From an uncultured Verrucomicrobia subdivision 3 bacterium (lineage in GTDB: Bacteria > Verrucomicrobiota > Verrucomicrobiia > Limisphaerales > UBA11358), in the NCBI GenBank assembly GCA_903889895.1, contig CAISYZ010000059.1, positions 1 to 42,953 on the forward strand: a stretch of 42,953 nucleotides of DNA, in the 5' to 3' direction. The translations under genes and the position numbers were made by a program. Positions 15,300 through 25,851 of this stretch are shown here, piece after piece. Below the pieces are notes generated by a model. That model had not been told where the DNA came from and ran no database searches. It saw only the letters and a program-made list of their open reading frames with translations. Numbering within the stretch: the stretch's first letter is position 1; every line of letters begins with the position of its first letter.

Positions 15300-17120
15300 T
15301 CAATCGTGCCAGCCGTCCACGCGGTAAAGCTGAAGGTTTTCCATGAAGTTCAAATTTCCTGCCGGCGTTTCATAGACCATTTTGAACTCGCGGCTGTGGT
15401 TGCTCAAAAACTGGTTGAGCTGCAAAACCCAGGTCTCGGTATAAGGCCGGTCGGTCCAGCCGGAATGCGGCAGCGGCGGCGGCGGCAAATCCGCCGGCAC
15501 CGGCGCGCCCGGTTCCGGCACGGCCATCATGCCGACGAGCCACACGCGGTGACCGGCGCGCAGCGCGGCTTCCGCGCGCTCAATGAGCGGCCGCATCACG
15601 TCCGCTTTTTTCATTTGCTCGTGAACCAAATCGTAGCGCGCCAGCGAATGATCGGTGAGCGGCGGCGCCGTTTCCCATTGCGCCGGGCCTTTGAAATAGC
15701 GCTGGAACGTGATGCCGCAATACCATGGGCTGACCACCACCAAGTCGTCCGGGCCGGCTTCCGCTGCAAGCTGCGGACACAGCAGGTCCACATTTGTGAA
15801 ACGCCAGTTCACCGCCTTTTGATCGGCAAAAACCACCACGCCGGCCACGGCCACCACCACGAGCGTGAAGCCGAACACCGCCGCGCGCCCATGACCGCGC
15901 ACCGGCAGGCCGATTTCAAAACACCCGGCGGCCAGCGCCAGCAGCGGAATGAAATACCACGATTCCGTCGGCAGCGCCGCATACCAGAGAAACGCAGCGA
16001 AACCAGCGGACGCCACCAGCAAGGTCACGCCACCGAACAGCGCCAGGCTGCCGGCGCATTCGCAAACAACTCCCGGCGATGACTTCTCCCCGGAACCAGT
16101 TTTTTTGTCCAGCCACGCCGCACCAAAAGCCAGCGCCGGAAAAATCCACCAGCGCTGCGCCGGCGTGCCGGCAAACCACAAAAAGCCCATGGCGGCAGCC
16201 AGCGCCGTAATTAGCAGCGTCCAACGCAGCGGTGGAAAGTTTTTTGGCGGCGCGATTGCCCCGGACGTTTTCCAGCCCGCGAAAATTGCCGCGCCGCCGA
16301 GGAGCAGCATGGCCAGCATAAACACCGGCCAAAGCCAGCGACATTGTTCCATCGGAAAACCAAACGCCGTGGCGAACGTGGCCTGCACGCGGCCCGGATC
16401 AATGCCCGTGCGCAACGAACCCGCACCGGTTTTCAGTCCCACGAAATTATTCAGATACGGCAACAGCGAAATCGCCGCCGCCGCGCCCACCAGAAAAACT
16501 TTCAGCGCGGCGCGGGCATTTTTTTGCCGCGCGCAAACCGCCCACGCGCCAGCGCAGATGGCCGCCACAAAAATGGCGTTGTGAAAAAGCGCTTGGACAC
16601 TCAAGACCGCCAGCGCCGCCCAGACCGCCGCGCGGGACCACGAAGTTCTTTGCAAAAACCAGGCGGCGGCAATCGCGCAAAGCAAAATCAGCAAGCTGCC
16701 CAAACCATGCGCCCGCAGCGAATCACCAAAAACAATGACCGTGCCGTTGAGGGCGAGCAACGCGATTCCGGGCAGCGGCGGCGAGCGGCGCAGTTTCCAC
16801 GCCACCAACCACAACGCCGCCGGCAGGCCGAGCCCGATGAACAGGCCGAGGAGGCGCAGGCCAAAATCGGTTTTGCCCACACCCAGAATTTCCCAAAAGC
16901 GCACGAGCACCGGCATCAGCACCGGGAACGAGTCGTGCGACATGAGGCCGAGGGAATTGCCGCCGGCGAGATTGACGAGGTGCGCCTCATCACGCCAGAG
17001 GCCGCCGGCGTGGAGCAGAAAAAAGACATGCAGCCCGACGGCCACGGCGGTGACCGCCAGCGCGGTCAGCCACGCGGCCAGCCAGAAATCCGGGCGGCGC
17101 GGTGAATTCATGCGCGGCAT
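15300..17120 (-). CDS. Membrane glycosyltransferase of the GT-C superfamily (GT39/ArnT-like)
   Basis: About 606 residues with an N-terminal transmembrane helix followed by GGLWRDEAHLVNLA. Here the Asp-Glu pair in the first periplasmic loop matches the catalytic signature of ArnT/PMT-type enzymes. About eleven further hydrophobic segments and a soluble C-terminal domain (from about residue 430) follow. Such enzymes transfer sugars from polyprenyl-phosphate donors to protein, lipid A or glycans. Start candidates are ATG 17120 (MPRMNSP) and ATG 17111; a TTG at 17147 is unlikely. It sits directly upstream of another GT-C-like gene in the same direction, suggesting joint action in envelope glycosylation. 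The substrate cannot be inferred. Confidence 0.7.
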   Translation of the reverse strand: MPRMNSPRRPDFWLAAWLTALAVTAVAVGLHVFFLLHAGGLWRDEAHLVNLAGGNSLGLMSHDSFPVLMPVLVRFWEILGVGKTDFGLRLLGLFIGLGLPAALWLVAWKLRRSPPLPGIALLALNGTVIVFGDSLRAHGLGSLLILLCAIAAAWFLQRTSWSRAAVWAALAVLSVQALFHNAIFVAAICAGAWAVCARQKNARAALKVFLVGAAAAISLLPYLNNFVGLKTGAGSLRTGIDPGRVQATFATAFGFPMEQCRWLWPVFMLAMLLLGGAAIFAGWKTSGAIAPPKNFPPLRWTLLITALAAAMGFLWFAGTPAQRWWIFPALAFGAAWLDKKTGSGEKSSPGVVCECAGSLALFGGVTLLVASAGFAAFLWYAALPTESWYFIPLLALAAGCFEIGLPVRGHGRAAVFGFTLVVVAVAGVVVFADQKAVNWRFTNVDLLCPQLAAEAGPDDLVVVSPWYCGITFQRYFKGPAQWETAPPLTDHSLARYDLVHEQMKKADVMRPLIERAEAALRAGHRVWLVGMMAVPEPGAPVPADLPPPPLPHSGWTDRPYTETWVLQLNQFLSNHSREFKMVYETPAGNLNFMENLQLYRVDGWHD

Positions 17121-17201
17121 GAGACGAAATCGGCACGGCGGATTCAATCCAATTTGCCGGTTTCAGTTGACCGGCTGGCGAGCGTTCGTGAAGCTTTTCC
17201 G

Positions 17202-18455
17202 GTGACGACCGGTGATTTCATTTTAATGCTGCCCTTTGCGCTGCTGCTCGGCGCCATGGCGCTGGCACCGGCCTGCGCGCCCGGCTGGTGGCGGCGGCAT
17301 TACGCCAAAATCTCCCTCGGCCTCGGCGCGGTGACAGCGGGCTGGTATGCTTTTGCGCGACAGGACTGGCCCAGCCTCGGCGCGGCGGCGCACGAATACC
17401 TCGGATTCATCGCACTGGTTGGCTCGCTGTTCGTCGTGAGCGGCGGCATCCATATCGGCGTCCGCGGCGCGGCCACGCCGGGAAAAAATGTGCTGTTTCT
17501 GCTTGGCGGCGCGCTCCTCGCCAACCTGCTCGGCACCACCGGCGCGGCGATGCTGCTCATCCGCCCGTGGCTCCAACTGAACCAGTCCCGCATCGCGGCA
17601 CACCACATCGTGTTCTTCATCTTCATCGTCGCCAATGTCGGCGGCTGCCTCACGCCCATCGGTGACCCGCCGCTGTTCCTCGGCTATTTGCAAGGCGTGC
17701 CGTTCTGGTGGGTCGCCAAAAATTGTTGGCCGATGTGGCTGCTCGGCGTCGGGCTGCTGCTGGGGATTTTTTATGCCATCGACCGGAAACATTTTCGACA
17801 GACACCGACCGCGCCAGTCGCGCCGGCCGCGGACCGCAAACAGTGGCGCGTGGCCGGCCTGAAAAACCTTTTCTTCCTCGCCATCATTCTCGGCGCGATT
17901 TTCGCGCCATCGCCGTGGCGCGAGGGGCTGATGCTCGCGGCGGCGGCGGGCTCCTATTTCACCACCCCAAAAACCGTCCATGCCGCCAATGGGTTTGATT
18001 TCCATCCCATTCAAGAAGTGGCTATTCTTTTCGCGGGGATTTTTGCCACTATGATACCCGCGCTGGCGTGGCTGGACCAGCACGCCGCCACGTTGCTGGG
18101 CGGGAATCCCTCGCCGGCGATTTTTTATTGGGGCACCGGCGGCCTTTCCAGCGCACTGGACAACGCGCCGACGTATCTCGGCTTTTTGAGCGCGCTGCGC
18201 GGGGTCAGCGGCACGGAAAGCATGGCCGCATTGCTCCGCAGCCACGCGCCGCACATCCTGGCCATCAGTATTGGCGCGGTATTTTTTGGCGCGGCCACCT
18301 ACATCGGCAACGGCCCGAACTTCATGGTCAAGGCCATCGCCGAGCAGAACGGCGTGCGGATGCCGTCGTTCCTGACCTTTGTCCTGAAATATACCCTACC
18401 CTGGTTATTGCCGGTGCTGGTCATCGTCTGGCTGGCTTTCTTGCGCACGAAGTGA
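17202..18455 (+). CDS. Sodium:proton antiporter of the NhaD/ArsB (ion transporter) superfamily
   Basis: About 417 residues with around eleven transmembrane segments. The paired half-site motifs typical of the ion-transporter superfamily are seen: GTTGAAMLLIRPWL and NVGGCLTPIGDPPLFLGYLQGVPFWW in the first half, and SSALDNAPTYLGFLSAL followed by GAATYIGNGPNFMVKAIAE in the second. This internal duplication and the TPIGDPP signature match annotated sodium:proton antiporters related to NhaD and citrate/arsenite carriers. The GTG at 17202 or ATG at 17226 gives a sensible N-terminus; the TTG at 17154 adds a polar extension. It diverges from the GT-C gene with a gap of about 80 bp, which must contain both promoters. 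Physiologically it probably expels Na+. Confidence 0.88.
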   Translation: MTTGDFILMLPFALLLGAMALAPACAPGWWRRHYAKISLGLGAVTAGWYAFARQDWPSLGAAAHEYLGFIALVGSLFVVSGGIHIGVRGAATPGKNVLFLLGGALLANLLGTTGAAMLLIRPWLQLNQSRIAAHHIVFFIFIVANVGGCLTPIGDPPLFLGYLQGVPFWWVAKNCWPMWLLGVGLLLGIFYAIDRKHFRQTPTAPVAPAADRKQWRVAGLKNLFFLAIILGAIFAPSPWREGLMLAAAAGSYFTTPKTVHAANGFDFHPIQEVAILFAGIFATMIPALAWLDQHAATLLGGNPSPAIFYWGTGGLSSALDNAPTYLGFLSALRGVSGTESMAALLRSHAPHILAISIGAVFFGAATYIGNGPNFMVKAIAEQNGVRMPSFLTFVLKYTLPWLLPVLVIVWLAFLRTK

Positions 18456-18620
18456 TACTTGGCCCTTTTCACATAAAGTATTTTTTTATTGAACATGACT
18501 TATTCTTCTATTAAAAAATGCCGTCCCCAATAGGGTCAATTTCTGGGCAATCAATAAATTTATATACCAGATGCAAAATTAAAAAATGCAGGAGACGGTC
18601 AAATTCACCAAAAAATCGTT

Positions 18621-19637
18621 ATGAGATTAAAATTTCAATTAAAAATTCTGAATGCAATCACTACGGTCTTGGTTTTAATTTTTGCAGCCAAGGCGGTGCA
18701 GGCACAAGAAACCAGCACCAATCCAAGCGTTGCTCCCAGCAATATCTTGGGAATGGGGCTAAACATGACTCCCCATGAAATTTATCAGGTAGCGACTAAT
18801 TCATTTGATATATGGGGGGTTTCGATCGGGAGCCGTATTTTTAAGAATGAAATGTTCGATAACCAAAGCGATCTTACCTATGGGGGATACACCTGCCCCA
18901 ATGTCCATATCCAAAAGAATTTCATTTTAATGCATAAGGGAGATTCCCCGATAAATCTTATTTATTGCAATTCTATTTCATTGGCTTTAAGCCCGGAAAA
19001 CACCAATGAAGTCTTGGCGATTTCACGACATCAGGCATATAATTCATCATTCCCGGGGGGCGGTGACCCACCGCTTATCTCGGTTTTTTTAAATTCAATT
19101 TTTGAAAAATACGGTCCGCCCACATTCAAAACCTCAGATGAAAATGGCGTGACGGATTATTATTGGAGCACATTTTACAAAAACAAAAAAGACCGAGTTG
19201 CACTGGGAGGAGAAGTGGCGGCGGCGGACACGGCTTTCACCGCGCTATGCAATGCTTTGAACGACGATGCGAACATCGTGGAACTTGCGGTCAAGAATAA
19301 CCTGGAAGCACTGCTGAACACCGGCTATCTGCCGGCGAGCGATAACCGCAGCCAATCACCGCTGGATGACACGGCCATCCAGGGCCTGTTCAACAACGGC
19401 ACCACGCAGTTGCTGCTGCGGCTGCTGCCGGTGCGGAATGCGCAGGTGTATCAGGTGCAATCCAGCATAGACGGCGGCAAGACGTGGGTGGAGGCGGGGC
19501 TTCCCTCCACGCAGGCACGCCGGGTTGTGCTCACCGGCCTGATTCCGGCCACGACGTATCTGGTGCGGGCGCGGGCCATCGGCGGCAGCACGGGCGCGAG
19601 CGCGTGGACTGCCCCCGGCACCATCATCTGCACCTAA
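18621..19637 (+). CDS. Secreted mosaic protein: AT-rich unknown N-terminus joined to GC-rich FN3-like C-terminus
   Basis: A 338-residue protein with a signal peptide (residues 1-28, ending AVQA before QETST). Residues about 30-190 match no family I recognise and are encoded by AT-rich DNA with AT-preferring codons. From about residue 194 (GGEVAAADTAF, nt 19200) the DNA becomes GC-rich. It encodes a region common in Verrucomicrobia as a stand-alone protein: a short helical stretch (ALNDDANIVELAV), LLNTGYLPASDNRSQSPLDD, then a fibronectin III-like fold (YQVQSSIDGGKTWVEAG to YLVRARAIGGSTGASAW). The composition break inside one open frame suggests a fusion after insertion of foreign DNA. The AT-rich character extends upstream to about 18460, where no other gene is visible. 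An intrinsic terminator follows at 19767. Confidence 0.7.
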   Translation: MRLKFQLKILNAITTVLVLIFAAKAVQAQETSTNPSVAPSNILGMGLNMTPHEIYQVATNSFDIWGVSIGSRIFKNEMFDNQSDLTYGGYTCPNVHIQKNFILMHKGDSPINLIYCNSISLALSPENTNEVLAISRHQAYNSSFPGGGDPPLISVFLNSIFEKYGPPTFKTSDENGVTDYYWSTFYKNKKDRVALGGEVAAADTAFTALCNALNDDANIVELAVKNNLEALLNTGYLPASDNRSQSPLDDTAIQGLFNNGTTQLLLRLLPVRNAQVYQVQSSIDGGKTWVEAGLPSTQARRVVLTGLIPATTYLVRARAIGGSTGASAWTAPGTIICT

Positions 19638-19766
19638 ACGAGCGAAGGCGGAAGGCCGAATGCAGAATTAAGAATGGAGCAGGCCAGCAATGGCAATTGA
19701 TTCGCCCTTCGAGATTGGCAATTCGGAGTTTCCCCACGGGCTTTGACCGGAATGTTTCCGGGCGAA

Positions 19767-19819
19767 CGGGCGGTTGGCAATCGCGGTCTCTTGGTTGCCA
19801 GCCGCCCGCAATTTTTTTT
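19767..19819 (+). terminator. Intrinsic terminator downstream of the FN3 gene
   Basis: CGGGCGGTTGGCAA (19767-19780) pairs with TTGCCAGCCGCCCG (19795-19808) over 14 bp with one G-U pair. It is followed after three bases by eight T residues (19812-19819). The orientation fits transcription from the FN3 gene and would insulate waaA. Confidence 0.8.
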
Positions 19820-19903
19820 CCGAAGTTGAAATCGGGTGACAATTTTGTAACTATTCCATGCCGGTCGCCCATCTTAAGCGATGGCGGTTTAAGGGAATTC
19901 ACT

Positions 19904-21232
19904 TTGCGCACGCTCTATAACATTTTGTTCCTGGTTTTTTTCGCGCTGTCGTCGCCTTATTATTTCTGGCGGATGCGGCGGCGCGGCGGCTGGCTGGCGG
20001 GCTTCGGCGAACGGTTTGCGAAATACGACGCGGTCATCAAACAGGCGCTCACGAACCGGCACACGCTCTGGATCCACGCCGTCAGCGTGGGCGAGGTGAA
20101 CCTCTGCACGCAGCTCATCCAGGCGCTGGAGCCGCGCGTGCCGAACATGAAAATCGTCGTCTCCTGCACCACCACCACCGGCATGGCGGAATTGCGGCGC
20201 CGGCTGCCGACGCGCGTGACCAAAATCTACTATCCGGTAGACCGGCGGAAATATGTGCGGCGCGCGCTCGCCACGGTGAACCCGGAGGCCATCATCCTCG
20301 TCGAGGCGGAAATCTGGCCGAACTTCCTCTGGCGGGCGGCGGACTTGCAAATTCCGGTGTTTCTCGCCAACGCGCGGCTATCCGACCGCTCGTATCCGCG
20401 CTACAAAAAATTTGGCTGGCTGTTCCGGCCGCTGTTCGCAGCGTTTGCCGGCGTGGGCTGCCAGAACGCGGAGGACGCCGAACGGCTGCGCGGCGTGGGC
20501 TGCCGCGCGGACGCGGTGCAGGTGGTGGGCAACCTCAAATTTGACGCGGCAAAACTCTCCGAACGCAGCGCGCTGGACGTGCGCCGGCTGCTGCGCCAGC
20601 TCGGCGTGCCAAACGACGCGCAAATCCTGGTGGCCGGCAGCACGCACGACGGCGAGGAAGTGCTGCTCGCCGACATGGTGCGGCGGCTGCGCGAAAAATT
20701 TCCCAAGCTGTTCCTGATTTTGGTGCCGCGCCATTTCGAGCGCTGCAAGGACATCGGCCAGAAATTGAAGGCGCGCGGCGTGAAGTTTGTTTTCCGCAGT
20801 GAAATTTTCAACCACACGGATTTGCCGACCGACGGGCTGGACTGCCTGCTGGTGAACTCGACCGGCGAGCTGAAATTTTTCTACGAGCCGGCCACGGTGG
20901 TGTTCGTGGGCAAAAGCCTCACGGCCATCGGCGGCCAGAACCCGATTGAGCCGGGCGCGCAGGGCAAGGCGATTGTGTTCGGGCCGAACATGCAGAATTT
21001 TACCGACATCACCCGCGCCTTCCTCACCAAAAACGCCGCCGTGCAGGTGAAAAGTCCGGAGGAACTGGAGCGCACGCTGGCGGAACTGCTGGCGGACGAG
21101 GCGCGCCGCGCCGCGCTGGGCCGGGCCGCGCTGGAGGTGGTCGCGGAAAATCTGGGCGCCGTCGAGCGCACGGTGGCGATGGTTTTGCCGCACCTGCAAC
21201 GCCGGGGAATCTTCGTGGAGAAAAAAAGTTGA
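19904..21232 (+). CDS. waaA: 3-deoxy-D-manno-octulosonic acid (Kdo) transferase
   Basis: Transfers Kdo from CMP-Kdo to lipid A precursor at the inner membrane, which shows that the organism makes LPS. The 442-residue protein has an N-terminal membrane anchor (TLYNILFLVFFALSSPYYFW), the KdtA N-terminal domain with WIHAVSVGEVNLCTQLI (the Glu is the catalytic base in characterised WaaA) and CTTTTGMAEL, then ILVEAEIWPNFL and NARLSDRSY. The C-terminal GT-B half has VGNLKFD, VAGSTHDGEE, and KSLTAIGGQNPIEPG near the end. The best start is TTG 19904, as no in-frame ATG lies close; a long upstream open extension reads through the terminator region and is not credible. It is separated from rpoD by only 67 bp. 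Confidence 0.95.
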   Translation: MRTLYNILFLVFFALSSPYYFWRMRRRGGWLAGFGERFAKYDAVIKQALTNRHTLWIHAVSVGEVNLCTQLIQALEPRVPNMKIVVSCTTTTGMAELRRRLPTRVTKIYYPVDRRKYVRRALATVNPEAIILVEAEIWPNFLWRAADLQIPVFLANARLSDRSYPRYKKFGWLFRPLFAAFAGVGCQNAEDAERLRGVGCRADAVQVVGNLKFDAAKLSERSALDVRRLLRQLGVPNDAQILVAGSTHDGEEVLLADMVRRLREKFPKLFLILVPRHFERCKDIGQKLKARGVKFVFRSEIFNHTDLPTDGLDCLLVNSTGELKFFYEPATVVFVGKSLTAIGGQNPIEPGAQGKAIVFGPNMQNFTDITRAFLTKNAAVQVKSPEELERTLAELLADEARRAALGRAALEVVAENLGAVERTVAMVLPHLQRRGIFVEKKS

Positions 21233-21251
21233 ACGGGCGGCGTTTCACCGC

Positions 21252-21280
21252 TTGACGAAGCCGCCGGTGATTTCAATACT
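21252..21280 (+). promoter_or_regulatory. Putative sigma70 promoter for rpoD
   Basis: TTGACG (21252-21257) and AATACT (21275-21280) are separated by 17 bp, matching the consensus at five and four of six positions. The ATG at 21300 would then have a very short leader of about a dozen bases, in line with the absence of a clear Shine-Dalgarno. Confidence 0.4.
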
Positions 21281-21299
21281 CGCGCCGGTTTAGAATTTG

Positions 21300-23021
<1,722 letters not shown>

Positions 23022-23056
23022 CACCTTCCCGCCCGCACGGCCTTCACCGGACGCGG

Positions 23057-23073
23057 AAAAAGGGCGCTTTTTT
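23057..23073 (+). terminator. Possible terminator of rpoD
   Basis: AAAAAG, loop GGCG, CTTTTT with an extra T forms a short A-T stem with a U-tract, 36 bp after the rpoD stop. The stem is weak, so this is tentative. Confidence 0.35.
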
Positions 23074-23147
23074 ATTGAACGGATTTAGTTTTGGTGTATC
23101 AGTTTAAGATAAGAGAATTTCTCAATCGAACCCACGCGACTCATTCC

Positions 23148-25793
23148 ATGATTTACCTTAAATTTAAGCAGCTCGGCAGGTTTCTGTCCTTACTTTGTGT
23201 GCTGGCCGGAATCAATCAAGCCAAGGCGGCGAATCCGACGCTGACCATCACGAATCTGGCGGCGGGCCAGCTGCTCAGCAACGCCGTGTTCACCGTCCAA
23301 GGCACGGCCAAGGGCGGCGCGGGCGTGACGGGCGTGTTTTATTCGTTGAATGCGACGGGCTGGTCGAATGCTGTTCCGGTGAATAACTGGACGAACTGGT
23401 CGGCGCCGATCACGCTGACGCCGGGCACAAACTCGTTCGCCGCCTACGCCGTGGACAGCAACGGCAACCGCTCCGCCACCAATTCGGTGAACTGTTTCTA
23501 TGTCGTGCTGACCACGCTGACGGTGCTCACGAACGGGCCCGGCGGCATTTCGCCGGCTTACAACAACGTGCCACTGCAAATCGGCGCGGCCTATTCGATG
23601 ACGGCCACTTCGTCCATCGCCGGTTTTGGGTTACAGAGCTGGACCGACGGCAGCAACAACATCATCACCAATACCGCCACGCTGAAATTCCTGATGGCCT
23701 CGAACCTCACGTTCGTGGCGAACATCGGCGACATTATTAAACCGACCATCGCCGTCACCTCCGTGGTCACCAACTACGGCGGCAACCCCACCAGCCTGTT
23801 CATCAGCGGCACGGCCGCCGACAACATTGCTGTGACCAATGTGCAATATTCGTTGAACAACGCTGCGTGGACGAACGCCACCCCCGGCAATAATTGGAGC
23901 AACTGGACGGCGCAGGTTTCGGTGGTGCCGGGAACCAACACGGTTTATCTGCAATCCGTGGACAGCAGCGGCAATCTTTCCCTGACCAATACGGTGAAGT
24001 CGTTTTTCACCGCGCACGCCATCCTGACCGTGCGCACCAACGGACCGGGCAAAATTACACCGGTCTACAACGGTCAGTCATTAATCATCGGCGCGAGCTA
24101 TTCAATGACTGCGACGGGAACCAAGACCGGCTACGGTTTGGTCACTTGGACGGACGGTTCTGGAAAATATATCACGAACAGTGCCACGCTAAAGTTTTTG
24201 ATGGCCTCGAACTTGGTTTTGAACGCCAACATCGGTGACACGACCAAGCCGACCATCACCATCAAGGGCGCCTATACCAACGCCGATGGCGTTGGCAACG
24301 ACTACGTCGTCTATGGCAAGGCGGCGGACAACATCGGCCTCAGCAATGTGTTTTATGCTTTGAACGGCAGCGCATGGATTCCCGCCTCATCCACGAACCA
24401 CTGGACGAATTGGACAGCCAATGTCTCGCTGCTGCCCGGGGCCAATAACTTTTCAGCCTATGCCTTGGACACCACTTCCAACGCCTCGGCGATAGCAACC
24501 ATACAGGTTGATTACAACAACAACGCGCCCAGTGGCATTTCGGGCATGACAGGAATCGGAGTGTTTAACGGATCGAATTATGTGGCACCATTAAGCCTCG
24601 CCTTCGGCAAGGGCACGTTCAGTCAATACGCGCTGGACACCAATGCCGTCACTGGAGTTGGAACTTATACTTATTCGGCTTCCGGTGCCACCGTGAACAT
24701 GAAACTCAAATATACCGGTCCGCCCAGCATCACCAATGCGCTTAGCCAGAACTTCAAGCTCCAGTTTTATAATCCCCGGTTTGCCTATTTTACCAACAGC
24801 ACCACGAGAGAAACTGGTTTCTTTGAATTCACCAACGCACCATTGCTGTCACTGACAAATGTTTCCGGCCATCTCATCTGGACAGTAGGCAGCCAAGGCA
24901 ACGGCGCTGGCACAACCTACCAAAAAGGCACTTACTTGGAGCAGGCCTTGGGCACTTCGGCCACTAATGGTGGCGACTACACCTATCTTGCATACAGCGG
25001 TTATACTTCGCTCTTCAAGCTGGCGCGCACCAACGGCACCACCTATGTGCTGGCTAATTTTGCCGCCACGAACTACGGCTCATACTTGGAGGAAGATTAC
25101 ACCAGCGCTGGTCAGACCAATGGCTCCGACACCGGAACTTTTCTGGTGGATGCGCAACAACCCGGTGGCAACGCTCCGCTCACCTTGACCAACCGGATTA
25201 TTGAAGCCATTTCCGTGGACGGCTACTTCAATGACAACCTTGGCACGGACACTTTTAGCCAAGACACCACCTCCACCAACTACGATAATGATGTCGGCAC
25301 CTTCAGTTACCTGCGGACCGCGACTAATCTCGGTCAGTTGAATCTGACCATCACCGAACCGCCCACGCTGGCTGGCAGCAACAATATCGCCAATTTAATC
25401 TTCGTCAGCAGCAACACCGGGCTTTTCACCAACGCCGATGGCACCGTGAGCACATTCCTGATGACCAGCGCTACCAACCTGGTCCCTGCCACCATTACAA
25501 ATAACGCCGTGCTGACATTGAATTACAACAGTGGCGGCGTAAATTATTTTGGCTTTGATGATGCGGGAAATTTTTACATTTATAACTACATTTTTGGCTA
25601 CCAACTCTATGGCACCTATGATTATGAAGTTTTCAACCCGGGCGGCGCAATAATTCATTTATATTACAGCTATCTGGACTGGTTGCAACTCAACTTCCAG
25701 ACCACTAACAGCGGCAGTTTCTACGATTACGACTTTGATTCCACCACGAATAATCTTGTGCCAGCCAGCGGCACCTTCCAATTACAACTATAA
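23148..25793 (+). CDS. Large secreted protein with duplicated Ig-like/calycin-like repeats
   Basis: An 881-residue exported protein. The ATG at 23148 gives a signal peptide (MIYLKFKQLGRFLSLLCVLAG, cut near AKA). Residues of about 28-200 and 201-370 are two long homologous units, each combining an Ig-like module (FYSLNATGWSNA, NNWTNWSAPITLTPGTN) and a module ending LKFLMASNLxxxANIGD. A third copy covers the Ig-like half only (about 371-465). The rest (about 470-881) is beta-rich with recurring GTYTYS/GTFSYL/GDYTYL strands followed by LTITEPP-like ends, seen in other verrucomicrobial secreted proteins. It is rich in Asn, Thr and Ser with almost no charged runs, as in surface or extracellular proteins. 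No catalytic motif or sorting signal is visible. It is convergent with the GH3 gene; function unknown, possibly adhesion or glycan contact. Confidence 0.8.
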   Translation: MIYLKFKQLGRFLSLLCVLAGINQAKAANPTLTITNLAAGQLLSNAVFTVQGTAKGGAGVTGVFYSLNATGWSNAVPVNNWTNWSAPITLTPGTNSFAAYAVDSNGNRSATNSVNCFYVVLTTLTVLTNGPGGISPAYNNVPLQIGAAYSMTATSSIAGFGLQSWTDGSNNIITNTATLKFLMASNLTFVANIGDIIKPTIAVTSVVTNYGGNPTSLFISGTAADNIAVTNVQYSLNNAAWTNATPGNNWSNWTAQVSVVPGTNTVYLQSVDSSGNLSLTNTVKSFFTAHAILTVRTNGPGKITPVYNGQSLIIGASYSMTATGTKTGYGLVTWTDGSGKYITNSATLKFLMASNLVLNANIGDTTKPTITIKGAYTNADGVGNDYVVYGKAADNIGLSNVFYALNGSAWIPASSTNHWTNWTANVSLLPGANNFSAYALDTTSNASAIATIQVDYNNNAPSGISGMTGIGVFNGSNYVAPLSLAFGKGTFSQYALDTNAVTGVGTYTYSASGATVNMKLKYTGPPSITNALSQNFKLQFYNPRFAYFTNSTTRETGFFEFTNAPLLSLTNVSGHLIWTVGSQGNGAGTTYQKGTYLEQALGTSATNGGDYTYLAYSGYTSLFKLARTNGTTYVLANFAATNYGSYLEEDYTSAGQTNGSDTGTFLVDAQQPGGNAPLTLTNRIIEAISVDGYFNDNLGTDTFSQDTTSTNYDNDVGTFSYLRTATNLGQLNLTITEPPTLAGSNNIANLIFVSSNTGLFTNADGTVSTFLMTSATNLVPATITNNAVLTLNYNSGGVNYFGFDDAGNFYIYNYIFGYQLYGTYDYEVFNPGGAIIHLYYSYLDWLQLNFQTTNSGSFYDYDFDSTTNNLVPASGTFQLQL

Positions 25794-25851
25794 TACGGGA
25801 AATTTGTCACATGACATGGTTGCTTGAAGCATTGCAGATTTTGGCAATCTA

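Noticed and set aside
19484-19903. Upstream extension of waaA
   Set aside because: It would overlap the FN3 gene and run through a strong terminator; family alignment begins at TLRTLYN.
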